NCBI GenBank assembly: GCA_016196035.1
Contig: JACPYM010000010.1
Location: 62,001 to 126,000 of the forward strand
Origin: Acidobacteriota bacterium
GTDB lineage: Bacteria; Acidobacteriota; Blastocatellia; RBC074
Length of the DNA: 64,000 nt
Direction of reading: 5' to 3'
Every line of letters starts with the position of its first letter. Within the stretch, counting starts at the first letter, position 1. A program made the translations under genes and the position numbers. The notes under the pieces were generated by a model that had not been told where the DNA came from, did not search any database, and worked only from the letters and a program-made list of their open reading frames with translations. Shown here one piece after another: positions 42,731 to 51,951 of this stretch.

Positions 42731-44098
42731 TTACTTCACCGCTAACAAACTCGCCGACGTGCGGAAATACAGCACACCTTCAGAAATCGCGGGCGTCGCC
42801 AGGCACGGTTCGCCCATGTCGTTTTTCGCCAGTACTTCAAACTTGGGACCGGCCTTGATGACGTTGACGATGCCTTGTTCGGTCGGGCAATAAATCTTGC
42901 CATCCGCCGCGACCAGCGAGGCTGAGCAGGCCGAATCCGCGCCCAGCCGTTCTTCATACATCTTTTCGCCGGTCTTGAAATCGAAGCAGCGCAGCACGCC
43001 GTTGTGATTGGCGAGGTAGATATAGCCGTTGTAGACGACCGGCGTGGAAAGATAGGCACCGCCATTGGGCGCGCTCCAGACGACGGACTCGTTGCTGGTG
43101 GCGCCTTCGGCCAGCGAGATGTCGCCGTGGGCATTGGGGCGCACGGCAAAGAGCGGCGTCTTGCCGCCGTGGGCATTGGTGAGCACGAGCAGGCCATCGG
43201 CGACAAACGGCGTCGGCACAGGGATGTCGCCGCCGCCGCGCAAGCGCCAGAGTTCTTTGCCCGTTTCAAAATCATAAGACGCGATGTACGGGTAGCCGTT
43301 CGTGATGACCTGCGTGCGCATTTCGTCGGCATGAATGAAGGGTGTGCCCCAACTGTTCTCACACGCGCCTTTGCGCGAAGTGCGCCAGTGTTCTTTGCCA
43401 TCCGCCAAACTGAACGCCGCGACGAACGGGTCTTTGGGATCGTCGCACAGCAGCACGATGCGATCTTTGTGCAGCGCGGGCGAACTGGCATAGCCCCAGG
43501 CGATGCTGCGCCAGGTGACATTGATCGGGCCGAGGTCTTTTTGCCAGAGCAGCTTGCCCTTGAGATCGAGGCAATACAGGCCATCCGCGCCGAAAAAGCC
43601 GATCAGGTATTTGCCGTCGGTGACCAGCGTCGTGTTCGCGTGCGAAGCTTTTTCGTGGCGCACCGTCGCGGGCTTGGCTGTGCGGATGGTTTGCTCCCAT
43701 TTTTTCTGGCCGGACTTTTTGTCCAGACAGAGGATCAGCCAACGTTGTTCGTCATTGTCTTTGGCGGGGCCGACATCGCCGTAATAGCCAATGCGCAACG
43801 AAGGCTTGCCGGTCTTGGGCACCGCTGTCGCCAGATAAATCTCATCCTTCCAGATGATCGGGCTGGAATGGCCCAGGCCGGGAATCTCACTGCGCCACAA
43901 GACGCCGCCGGATTTGCTTGCTGCCGGGTCTGCGTTCCATTCGGTGCGCGTTGGGAACCCTTCGGCAATACCGAGCGCGCCGGGGCCGCGAAACTGCGGC
44001 CAGTTTTGTTCGGGCTTAACAGTTGGTGTGGTTGCGAAACGCGCGGCGGGCAAGGCCGCCACCGTGGCCAATAGGAATGAACGGCGTGAAAGTGACAT
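42731..44098 (-). CDS. PQQ-like beta-propeller repeat protein, Tat signal
   Basis: 455 residues. The N-terminus is twin-arginine-like (MSLSRRSFLLATVAALPAAR). The body is a propeller of repeated blades with LYCLDLKGKLLWQKDL and DFETGKELWRLRGG as clear units. The typical PQQ-ligand residues and vicinal Cys pair of dehydrogenases are not seen, so a scaffold or assembly function of the kind common in planctomycete and acidobacterial proteins is as likely as catalysis. Function unknown. Confidence 0.82.
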   Translation of the reverse strand: MSLSRRSFLLATVAALPAARFATTPTVKPEQNWPQFRGPGALGIAEGFPTRTEWNADPAASKSGGVLWRSEIPGLGHSSPIIWKDEIYLATAVPKTGKPSLRIGYYGDVGPAKDNDEQRWLILCLDKKSGQKKWEQTIRTAKPATVRHEKASHANTTLVTDGKYLIGFFGADGLYCLDLKGKLLWQKDLGPINVTWRSIAWGYASSPALHKDRIVLLCDDPKDPFVAAFSLADGKEHWRTSRKGACENSWGTPFIHADEMRTQVITNGYPYIASYDFETGKELWRLRGGGDIPVPTPFVADGLLVLTNAHGGKTPLFAVRPNAHGDISLAEGATSNESVVWSAPNGGAYLSTPVVYNGYIYLANHNGVLRCFDFKTGEKMYEERLGADSACSASLVAADGKIYCPTEQGIVNVIKAGPKFEVLAKNDMGEPCLATPAISEGVLYFRTSASLLAVK

Positions 44099-44207
44099 TT
44101 GCGAATCTCTCCTCGTTTTGGTTCAAGCCAGCGTCCGACAGCGCTGATTATGACGTGCTGGCGAACAGTTGGCGTTTGAATTGTCTCCGGTAAACATAGC
44201 GTAGGCT

Positions 44208-44265
44208 GACTGGCCCGTGCTTGTCTACGAGATCGCGGGGATTCGCAGTCAAACGCGGGCCAGTC
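44208..44265. repeat. Inverted repeat between two minus-strand genes
   Basis: Perfect arms GACTGGCCCG and CGGGCCAGTC, 38 bases apart, within the 224-base gap after the NTF2-like gene. Might be an old palindromic element or a weak terminator. Confidence 0.4.
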
Positions 44266-44322
44266 AACCGACTTTTCGGCTGAGGCTGAAACGAGGGAGG
44301 TGCGCTGTCGGCGTGGCGAGAG

Positions 44323-44805
44323 CTATTGCGCGGGCGGTGCAGCCGGCGGTTTGATGTCGGTGAAATGCGCCGCCGCCAGCCGCCACACGCCATGCTGTTT
44401 GACCAGCGTGCCGGTGCAGCGCCAATCGGCCGTATAACTTTTGCCCGCGTTGTTATGGCCTTTGACCTTGAAGCGCGCGTTGTAAATCGCGGTCGTGCCG
44501 TAAATGACGACCTTGACTTCATCGGCTTCCCATTCGTCATAACCGGCATTGTTGGCTTTGAACCCGGCCAGCCAGCGGGCTTTCGTGCTGGTGTTGCCGC
44601 CGGTCAGCGTGAGGATGTACTCGTCAGTCCAATAACGTTCGAGCACGGCAATATCTTTTTTGAGCAAGGCGACGCGGCCTGCTTCGACGGCTTTAAGCAC
44701 TTCCTGCTCGGCTTTGTTGTTGTGCGCTGTTTGACCGAACGCCAACGCGGACAGCGTGTAGACGAAGCAAGTGAAAAGCGTAATGCTGTAGATGCGGGTT
44801 TTCAT
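44323..44805 (-). CDS. Secreted NTF2-like (DUF4440/SnoaL-type) protein
   Basis: 160 residues. A Sec signal (MKTRIYSITLFTCFVYTLSA) is followed by an NTF2-like cone: EQEVLKAVEAGRVALLKKDI, LERYWTDEYILTLTGG, TAIYNARFKVKG and VWRLAAAHFTDIKPP. These folds bind small ligands or act as steroid-isomerase-like enzymes; no catalytic residue can be assigned. It is the last gene of a cluster of secreted proteins on the minus strand. Confidence 0.8.
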   Translation of the reverse strand: MKTRIYSITLFTCFVYTLSALAFGQTAHNNKAEQEVLKAVEAGRVALLKKDIAVLERYWTDEYILTLTGGNTSTKARWLAGFKANNAGYDEWEADEVKVVIYGTTAIYNARFKVKGHNNAGKSYTADWRCTGTLVKQHGVWRLAAAHFTDIKPPAAPPAQ

Positions 44806-44845
44806 GATGAATTCTCCGTGTGGTTAAGGTTGTGGATGGTCGGTG

Positions 44846-45640
44846 CTATTTCGGCAGAATGCTCAGGTCGGGGCGGAAGAGCAGCGTGTGGCGCTCAAGC
44901 TTGGTAATCGCGCCCGGCGGCATTTTGGCCATGACTTTGCGCACTCCTTCTTCGCCAAGCACTCTGGTCAGCGGATTGAGTTGATCCAACTCGGCGAACT
45001 TTTCATGTGGTGTGATGACTAGATGCCCCGTTGTCTCGCCATAGCTCAAGGCCGCGCGAATCACACCATAGCTGTCGGATTTTTTCAGCGGCGGCAGCAT
45101 TTCTGCTTTCATCCAATCCACCACTTCACGCTCTCTGCCATAAGCGATTTCGGTCATCGTGAACGAAGCCAGCTTCGGCGTTGGCGCATTCGCTTTGATG
45201 TAACTCAAGTCCGGCCGCACCCGAATCACGAATTGCCGCACGCTGTTGTTCAGGCTGCGCGCCTTGTTCCAGAAAGCGGTGACGGCTTCGCGGCTGCCCA
45301 GGCCATTCAGCAGCACGTCATCTGCTTTGTCTAGCGCGGCGAAATTTTCGAGCGGCAGGATGAACCACGATTCATAGCTCTGGCCGTAAACCGAAGTCCA
45401 AACTTCCATGTGCTTGCGCCCGCCTTTGACGTTGGCCGGCACGACTTCGTTTTTGATGAACTGGAGCGCCTCGCTCCAAAGTTCGGGCTTGGCGCTGTAA
45501 ACCGTGACTTGGTACAGCCGCTCTTCGTTGGCGGATTGCACGAACGATTTGCCGGTGGGCGCGGCGGTTTGTGCGAGAGCATTTCCGGCACACAGCAACA
45601 ACAACACAAACGCCAGCAGGCAAGGGGTGTTTCGTTTCAT
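44846..45640 (-). CDS. Secreted protein, probable dimeric alpha/beta-barrel pair
   Basis: 264 residues after a signal (MKRNTPCLLAFVLLLLCAGN...AQ). Two similar halves are suggested by RLYQVTVYSAKPELWSEALQ and LASFTMTEIAYGREREVVDW, each opening with a strand and a long helix as in ABM-type ferredoxin-like barrels. No metal or catalytic motif is visible. The neighbour at 45677 has one such half. Function unknown. Confidence 0.6.
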   Translation of the reverse strand: MKRNTPCLLAFVLLLLCAGNALAQTAAPTGKSFVQSANEERLYQVTVYSAKPELWSEALQFIKNEVVPANVKGGRKHMEVWTSVYGQSYESWFILPLENFAALDKADDVLLNGLGSREAVTAFWNKARSLNNSVRQFVIRVRPDLSYIKANAPTPKLASFTMTEIAYGREREVVDWMKAEMLPPLKKSDSYGVIRAALSYGETTGHLVITPHEKFAELDQLNPLTRVLGEEGVRKVMAKMPPGAITKLERHTLLFRPDLSILPK

Positions 45641-45676
45641 AGCGGTTTCTCCTTTTTGATGATGGGTGAATGTGGG

Positions 45677-46138
45677 TTACGGCAGCGGATTCATCGTCAC
45701 TTCGCGCATCAGCTTGCTGGCGAACTGTTCACCGATCTGAGTGCGCCGGGCGTTGGCCTCCTGTTCCTTTTCGGCTGACCCGTAATGTTTCAACCGGATA
45801 GCCGCGACTTTGGGGGTAAGGCCGTCGAGCGCCGCCCAGTTTCTGTAGCCGATTGCGTATGCATAGTCCCAATCGCCAGGGCTGTCGTTGGTGCTATTCG
45901 CGTAGAACTTGTAATCCACGATCAGCCCCTGCTTTTTGTATTCGTCGAGGATCGGGCGTGTGTTCCGCCGCATATCCAACAGCACGTCATCGGCTTTACC
46001 CGGTAAGGCCCTGACGTAAATGACGCGCCACACCATGCCGGGTGTCGTATGACTTGATGTCTGCGCGAAAGCGCTGGCGGTCAGCCAGCACAGCAAGGTG
46101 ACGAGCGGAAACAGTTTGTGTGAGATTCTCGGTTGCAT
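45677..46138 (-). CDS. Secreted protein, single alpha/beta-barrel-like domain
   Basis: 153 residues with a Sec signal (MQPRISHKLFPLVTLLCWLT). The mature part opens GMVWRVIYVRALPGKADDVL, echoing the strand-helix start of the halves of the protein at 44846; both proteins share the KADDVLL phrase. Probably a paralogue-like neighbour produced by duplication (inference). Function unknown. Confidence 0.6.
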   Translation of the reverse strand: MQPRISHKLFPLVTLLCWLTASAFAQTSSHTTPGMVWRVIYVRALPGKADDVLLDMRRNTRPILDEYKKQGLIVDYKFYANSTNDSPGDWDYAYAIGYRNWAALDGLTPKVAAIRLKHYGSAEKEQEANARRTQIGEQFASKLMREVTMNPLP

Positions 46139-46178
46139 ACGTTTTTCTCCTTTTTGAATTGAAGTGAATGGTTGGTGG

Positions 46179-47132
46179 TTATTGGTTGGCCAAAGGCGGC
46201 GGTTCTTCCAGCTTGAGTTGTAACTTGGCGCCTGCCATCGTCGCCTCAGTCTCGGCAGCTTGCAGCTTCAGGCTGCGTTCGTAATCTTCGCGCGCTTCGT
46301 CGCCCCGGCCCAGCAGCCGTTTCACCCAACTGCGATTGAAGTAAGCGACCGCGAAATCGGGTTTGATCTCAATGGCGCGGTCATAATCGTTGAGCGCGCC
46401 TTTCAAGTCGCCCAACGCCTTGCGCGTCAAACCGCGATTGCACCAGGCGGCGGCCCATTCAGGATTGATTTCAATGGCGCGGTTGTAATCGTCCAGCGCG
46501 CTCCGGTAATCGCCCAAATCGTGTTTGACGCTGGCGAGGTTGTTAAACACCAGCGCATTGGCGGGCGCCAACTGCGCCGCGCGTTCGTAATCGGCGCGCG
46601 CCCCGGCGTAATCCTTGAGTTGCTGTTTGATCAGCCCGCGATTGTTGATGGCCAGCAGCGATTTCGGTTCGAGACGCAAGGCCGCGTTGTAATCGGCCAG
46701 TGCGTCTTCCAACTCACCCTGCGCCGCATGGGCATTGCCGCGCTTAATCCAGGCCAAGGTGTATTTGGGATTGAGCCTGAGCGCGTGATTGAGATCGCCA
46801 ATGGCCTTCGGCAATTCGCCCAGGTCGTAAAGCGCGACGGCGCGGTTGTACCAGGCGCTATCCAATTGCGGGTCGCTGGCGACGGCGAGATTGAAATCGT
46901 CGAGCGCGCGCCTGAACTCGCCTTTGGCCATTGCCACATTGCCGCGTTCTAGGTAGGCGCGGGCCGAGTCGGTGCGCGTGTTTTGCGCTCGCACGAGATT
47001 GCCTGCCGCTGTCAGCCACAATGCAAGAGCGCAATAGGCAAAGGCTGTTGCTGTCTTGCCTGCGCGCGTGAGTCTTTGCGCTTTGACCGAGTTGCGCCAA
47101 GGCACACGTCCGTCATGAGGTTGCTGGAACAT
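46179..47132 (-). CDS. TPR-repeat protein with signal or anchor
   Basis: 317 residues. After a hydrophobic segment near residues 30-48, seven consecutive TPR units are readable (ALDDFNLAVASDPQLDSAWY, GDLNHALRLNPKYTLAWIKR, and so on), ending in a short acidic tail. TPR stacks bind partner proteins; it probably faces the periplasm. The start at 47132 is set by AAAGGAG; the open frame upstream is not protein-like. It heads the cluster of small secreted proteins transcribed leftward. Confidence 0.85.
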   Translation of the reverse strand: MFQQPHDGRVPWRNSVKAQRLTRAGKTATAFAYCALALWLTAAGNLVRAQNTRTDSARAYLERGNVAMAKGEFRRALDDFNLAVASDPQLDSAWYNRAVALYDLGELPKAIGDLNHALRLNPKYTLAWIKRGNAHAAQGELEDALADYNAALRLEPKSLLAINNRGLIKQQLKDYAGARADYERAAQLAPANALVFNNLASVKHDLGDYRSALDDYNRAIEINPEWAAAWCNRGLTRKALGDLKGALNDYDRAIEIKPDFAVAYFNRSWVKRLLGRGDEAREDYERSLKLQAAETEATMAGAKLQLKLEEPPPLANQ

Positions 47133-47396
47133 CGTTTCACTCCTTTGAAGTTCAGTTGTTGATTGCGTGTTGGCGCGCGCGTTACTTCTGCCCGCGCCAG
47201 GTTTTCTTTTGGCCTGCCTTGGACTGATTGGGACGGCTAATCTGCCAAGCTTGTGGCCCTCCCTATTGACAAAGGCGTAATTCAAGGGCAAAAGCGGCCA
47301 TGCGTTTGCAAAAAGGCTGAATAAATGTGGCCTTGATAATTTGGGCCAACCGCGCAGTTCAACTCATCACCAATAGTTATTTGGAAAGCCTTGCGT

Positions 47397-47966
47397 ATGC
47401 CTGCTTCATCTTCACAAGACGTGACACAGTTGCTAGCCGCTTGGAGTGCGGGCGATGAAGCGGCGCTCGCGCGTTTGGTGCCGCTGATCGAAGCGGAACT
47501 GGAACGGCTGGCGCGCGCTTACTTGAGCAAAGAGCATCCCGGCCATACGCTGCAAACGACGGCGCTGGTCAATGAAGCGTATGTGCGGCTGATCGGCTGG
47601 CAGAATCAGGCCTGGCAGAACCGCGCGCATTTCATCGGCGTGGCGGCCAGCCTGATGAAAAAGGTGTTGGTTGATCACGCGCGTCGCCGCCAGAACCGCA
47701 AACACGGCGGTGATCTGGTGCGCGTTTCCTTAACCCACGCGGCGCTCGAACCGAACCAAAGCGATCCCGATGTGCTGACGCTGAACGAGGCGCTGGAAGA
47801 ATTGGCCAAACTCGACGCGCGTCAGGCCCGCATCGTTGAGTTGAGCTTTTTCGGCGGTCTGACCAATGACGAGATCGCCCACGTGCTGGGCATTTCCGAA
47901 CGCACTGTCCGGCGCGAATGGAATATGGCGCGCGCCTGGCTGTACCGTGAATTGACAAAGCAGTAG
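47397..47966 (+). CDS. ECF-type RNA polymerase sigma factor (acidobacterial/planctomycete type)
   Basis: 189 residues. Region 2 contains [18 protein letters not shown] and [20 protein letters not shown], and region 4 contains [20 protein letters not shown] followed by [14 protein letters not shown]. This is the ECF group that is almost always followed by a Ser/Thr kinase gene, as it is here 23 bases later. No anti-sigma factor is visible, so activation is probably by phosphorylation or expression. ATG at 47397. Confidence 0.92.
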   Translation: MPASSSQDVTQLLAAWSAGDEAALARLVPLIEAELERLARAYLSKEHPGHTLQTTALVNEAYVRLIGWQNQAWQNRAHFIGVAASLMKKVLVDHARRRQNRKHGGDLVRVSLTHAALEPNQSDPDVLTLNEALEELAKLDARQARIVELSFFGGLTNDEIAHVLGISERTVRREWNMARAWLYRELTKQ

Positions 47967-47989
47967 CCAATCTATGCGAGGCAAGTCCG

Positions 47990-50900
47990 ATGACGCTCGA
48001 ACGCTTGCCGCCCGAACGCTGGCAACAGATCAAAGCATTGTTCAACGCCGCCCAAGACCGCGCGCCGCAAGAACGCACGGCCTTTTTGCGCGCTCACTGC
48101 GTGGACGATGAAGAACTCTTGCGCGAAGTAAATTCGCTGCTCGCGGCGGATGCTGCGGCGGGCGATTATTTACTGAAGCCCGCCCTCGAACTCGAAGCCC
48201 ATGCACAAGCCACCGACCAGCAAACTGCCCTCATCGGTTGTCAGCTTGGCCGTTACGAAATCCGCGACCTGCTCGGCGTGGGTGGCATGGGCGAAGTCTG
48301 GCGCGCGTATGACGCCCCGCTCAACCGGTTTGTCGCGCTCAAGACCCTGCCTTTGCGTTACACGTGCGACGCTAGCCGCCTGCAACGCTTTATCCGCGAA
48401 GCCACGACAGCCTCCTCGCTCAATCACCCCAATATCATCACCATTCACGAGATCGGCCAGCTTACGACCGAGGCGGGCGAGCTGCATTTCATCGCCACCG
48501 AACTGATTGAAGGCATAACCTTGCGTCAGCGGCTCGATACCGGCGGACGCTTGCCGTGGCGTGAAGCGCTTGCAGTTGCCGTCCAAATCGCCACTGCGCT
48601 CGATGCCGCACACCGCGCGGGCATCGTGCACCGCGACATCAAACCCGAAAACGTCATGGTGCGGCCTGATGGTTTGGTCAAAGTGCTTGATTTCGGTTTG
48701 GCGAAATTGACAGCCCCTGCCACGGGCCCGCTGGTCGAAGCACAAACAGGCGCACCCGTCCCTGCCGGGCAAACGCAACCTGGTATGATTCTGGGCACCT
48801 TGCGCTATATGTCGCCCGAACAGGCGCGCGGTCACACCGTGGATGCGCACACGGATATTTTCAGCTTGGGCGCTGTGCTGTATGAATTGCTGACCGGGCA
48901 ACCGCTCTTTGCGGGTGAAACCAGCGCCGATGTGATTGCCGCCATCATTCACAATGAGCCACCGCCATTGGCTGAAGTTGCACCTGACGCTCCGGCTGAA
49001 CTGGAACGCATTATGTGTCAGGCACTCGCCAAAAAATCGGAGGATCGTTATCCCACCGTGCGCGTTTTGCAAGACGAGTTGCAAGTACTCAAGGGGAGCG
49101 GGGAACAGGCGAACCTGGCACCTCTTTCAACCCGCGCGAATAGTTCATCCGCCGTTATACGTTGGCGCGCGCCGCGCTTTGCGCTTTGGCAAATGGCGTT
49201 GTTACCACTGTTGGTGTTGTGCGTGGTCGGTGCGCTTTGGTGGTGGAAAAACAACCGAAGCGGACAGCTCGAAGCACCTCTGCCTAGTTCGCTCAAAATC
49301 ACGGAAGTGCATAACTGGGCGAGTACGCCGGGCGAAGTTTATAGCGAAGGAAAAATTTCGCCTGATGGCAACTGGGTGGCGTTTACTTCGACCGAAGGCG
49401 GGCGCAAGAACGTTTGGTACAAGCTGTCCACAGGCGCGGGGAAAGCGCGCCCTTGTACTGACGACGAATTCAATAACGATGAGCCAATCTGGTCGCCCGA
49501 CAGCAAAGAACTTGCCTTCATTTCCTGGCGCGGAGGGACTCCTGGCCTTTGGCGCATTTCGATGACAGGCGGGATGCCCGCATTACTCAAGAAGAGTTTT
49601 GACGATGGAGCAAACGCTCCGCGGTTAAAGTATTGGTCAAAAAATGGATTGATTTATTATGAGTCGAAGCAAAATCTTTTTGCCTTTGAAATTAGTTCCG
49701 GGCGCACGGAAAATCTGACTAAATTTGGCTCCGGCACAACAGACAAGGCGTATTTCAGCCCTTCACCGGATGGGCAGCGGATTGCTTATGTCGCATCCTT
49801 AGCAGAGGGACATTCAGTAATGGCTGTCGCAACCAACGGCGAGCAACCTAAACGGGTCGCCAGTCTGCCGGTCGAAATCAGAAACACAGTATGGCATCCG
49901 GATAACCAACGGATTTTTTTTAGCGCCAAGATCAACGGCGTGTTTCAAATTTTCGTAGGGGATCTGGCGGGTCATCAGCCTGTGCAACTTACTCTGGGAG
50001 AGACCGACAGCTTGGTCCTAGATGTCTCTACAGATCGTAAGAGCATCCTCTTTGGTACTTCCAAAGAAACCTCGGATTTGTGGGGAGTGAATAAAACGAA
50101 AGCACAAGAGTTCGTAGTAGCCTCAGACATCAATGTCAAGTTTTGGCCTACGGTTTCTCCTGATAGTCGAGTGATTGCTTATCAATCGGTCAGGGGGGTA
50201 ACCGAGGGGGGCAAAATTATTAATGGCAGTAACATCGTCACTCAGTCGCTGGGTTCGGCCCTTCCAAATATACGCATCAACAATGGTTTCTTACCGCAAT
50301 GGTCGCCGGATGGAAAGTCACTTGCCTTTATGCGCCGGTTAAATAATGCATATAACATCTGGGCAATTTCTGCGCAGGGGGGTGCTGAGCGGCAAATCAC
50401 TCAGGCAGGTTGTGCGGCGATTGGGAACACCATTATGCCTGCCCATTTGTTGCAAACCAGTTACTATGCGTGGTCGCCTGACAGTAACAAGTTGGCCTAT
50501 CTTGCCAGAAGGAATGGGCAGCGTAACCTTTGGTTGATCAATGCGGATGGCTCGAATGATACGCTAATTCCTACAGTAGATGACTCGAATTGGGTGATTG
50601 ATTGTCCGTTATGGTCAGCGGACGGCAAGCGTATCGCTTGGTCGGCCTGGGCACAAGATAAAAAGGTGGCTGGCAAAATATCATCTGGTTTATGGGTCAC
50701 GGAGTTGGAGACGAAAACAACAAAGCCGGTTTATCAAACGGATTATTCATTGCAGTTGATTGGCTGGTCGCAAGCTGAAGAGTTTTTGATTTTCTCCACG
50801 CATGAAAAGATCCTCAGTCTAACGAGACCCGCTCTGGTGACATTACACAATGTTTCAGTCGTCTCGAAAGCCGTTCACTCTATCACGACCTTGTTTTCTA

Positions 50901-51139
50901 CTTATTTCCTAAATCTTCATTTGTCACCTGATCGCCGCACTCTGGCTTATGTTGCCCGTCAGGACGATAAAGATAACCTTTGGCTGGTGTCTGTGCAGGG
51001 CGGTAAGTCGGTACGGCTTACTACTAATCCAGACCCGCATCTTTATTTTTCCAACCTGGCCTGGGCGCAGGATAGCCAAAGCATTTATTTTGGGAAACAA
51101 GCGCGGTATAGCCAGCTTTTCCTGCTGGATGGATTCTGA
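47990..51139 (+). CDS. Transmembrane Ser/Thr protein kinase with periplasmic TolB-like beta-propeller
   Basis: 1049 residues. Kinase domain about 90-365: glycine loop GVGGMGEV (96-103), K118 in VALK, HRDIKPEN (214-221), DFG (234-236) and the activation segment ending GTLRYMSPEQ. One membrane helix at about 398-419. The rest is a propeller of PD40/WD40-like blades (for example YFSPSPDGQRIAYVASL, QWSPDGKSLAFMRRL, YAWSPDSNKLAYLARR). The N-terminal ~80 residues form a helical domain common to this family (RWQQIKALFNAAQD). Encoded with an ECF sigma factor, it probably senses an envelope signal and phosphorylates cytoplasmic targets. From about 49600 on, the gene looks more AT-rich than its kinase half. 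Confidence 0.93.
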   Translation: MTLERLPPERWQQIKALFNAAQDRAPQERTAFLRAHCVDDEELLREVNSLLAADAAAGDYLLKPALELEAHAQATDQQTALIGCQLGRYEIRDLLGVGGMGEVWRAYDAPLNRFVALKTLPLRYTCDASRLQRFIREATTASSLNHPNIITIHEIGQLTTEAGELHFIATELIEGITLRQRLDTGGRLPWREALAVAVQIATALDAAHRAGIVHRDIKPENVMVRPDGLVKVLDFGLAKLTAPATGPLVEAQTGAPVPAGQTQPGMILGTLRYMSPEQARGHTVDAHTDIFSLGAVLYELLTGQPLFAGETSADVIAAIIHNEPPPLAEVAPDAPAELERIMCQALAKKSEDRYPTVRVLQDELQVLKGSGEQANLAPLSTRANSSSAVIRWRAPRFALWQMALLPLLVLCVVGALWWWKNNRSGQLEAPLPSSLKITEVHNWASTPGEVYSEGKISPDGNWVAFTSTEGGRKNVWYKLSTGAGKARPCTDDEFNNDEPIWSPDSKELAFISWRGGTPGLWRISMTGGMPALLKKSFDDGANAPRLKYWSKNGLIYYESKQNLFAFEISSGRTENLTKFGSGTTDKAYFSPSPDGQRIAYVASLAEGHSVMAVATNGEQPKRVASLPVEIRNTVWHPDNQRIFFSAKINGVFQIFVGDLAGHQPVQLTLGETDSLVLDVSTDRKSILFGTSKETSDLWGVNKTKAQEFVVASDINVKFWPTVSPDSRVIAYQSVRGVTEGGKIINGSNIVTQSLGSALPNIRINNGFLPQWSPDGKSLAFMRRLNNAYNIWAISAQGGAERQITQAGCAAIGNTIMPAHLLQTSYYAWSPDSNKLAYLARRNGQRNLWLINADGSNDTLIPTVDDSNWVIDCPLWSADGKRIAWSAWAQDKKVAGKISSGLWVTELETKTTKPVYQTDYSLQLIGWSQAEEFLIFSTHEKILSLTRPALVTLHNVSVVSKAVHSITTLFSTYFLNLHLSPDRRTLAYVARQDDKDNLWLVSVQGGKSVRLTTNPDPHLYFSNLAWAQDSQSIYFGKQARYSQLFLLDGF

Positions 51140-51319
51140 AATATATTTTTTGCTGCCGGCGTGTCCGTTTTTTTCTTTTTTTACGCTTTAACCACCTGTG
51201 ACGAATAAAAGTGCGTTCGGCACGGCAAAGGGTAACAGGTTCACTCTCGCGCGAGGTGTGAAGGTGGCGACCCGCCAAGCCGGAAGCGTTTCTTGAAAAC
51301 CAAGTAAAAGGAGCATCAA

Positions 51320-51715
51320 GTGGAAGAAAAAGACACACCTAAGTCAACAGCGGATTGCGCTGGTAAGACAGATGCCGACATCGTCAAAGCGGTCATGGAT
51401 GGACTGGCGGCAGCTTTTCCCGTGCACTCCATCCATAGCCCGGTCTTTAAGGATGATACGGGCAGGATCTTTCTATACATCACCTGCAAGGACGCTGCGG
51501 TCACATTGCGCGGCTTGGCCAAGTCGGCACCTGGCTTGCCAAGAGAGGCCGCAAAAACAAAGGTCACCGCGGTTGTTCAGGCGGTTAGTTGTGTAACGTC
51601 AGTAATTGCCAATGGCCTTGCAGAGATCAGAGGGCCGGGCTGCGGTGAGGGGCAAAAGAAATGCGGGGAAGCCTGCATTGGCGTTGACGAGCCTTGCCCG
51701 CCAATGGGGACGTAG
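51320..51715 (+). CDS. BON-like domain protein with Cys-rich C-terminus, unknown
   Basis: 131 residues. A segment KTDADIVKAVMDGLAAAF...GRIFLYITCKDAAVTLRGLA follows the helix-strand-helix order of BON domains. The last 25 residues hold five cysteines (GCGEGQKKCGEACIGVDEPC). No signal peptide is seen. The start is GTG at 51320 with AAAAGGAG six bases upstream. It lies between the kinase and the papain-like protease on the same strand. The name is tentative. Confidence 0.55.
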   Translation: MEEKDTPKSTADCAGKTDADIVKAVMDGLAAAFPVHSIHSPVFKDDTGRIFLYITCKDAAVTLRGLAKSAPGLPREAAKTKVTAVVQAVSCVTSVIANGLAEIRGPGCGEGQKKCGEACIGVDEPCPPMGT

Positions 51716-51718
51716 AAA

Positions 51719-51815
51719 GCTTTTCCCTTTGTGAAGCCGCATAAAGCAGACATACGGCGGTGAGTAAGGCTCAGTGCTCTCTTTGTGTGGCTTCGCGGGG
51801 AAAATTTCAGAGCGC
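51719..51815. repeat. Imperfect inverted repeat
   Basis: CTTTTCCCTTTGTGAAGCCG near 51721-51740 is matched by GTGGCTTCGCGGGGAAAATT near 51790-51810, with gaps. It could be a terminator for the BON-like gene or an old palindromic element. Confidence 0.4.
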
Positions 51816-51951
51816 CAGCCGGCTTCATGTGAAGTGTATGCGTTGAGACTGACGGTTGGCTTCGAGTCGAAGTCAGTTTCATTGAATACGAGCACCGTGT
51901 CAGTTGCCCGCTTGTGAAAATGGCAAAAGAACATACTGGCAGAGAGACATT

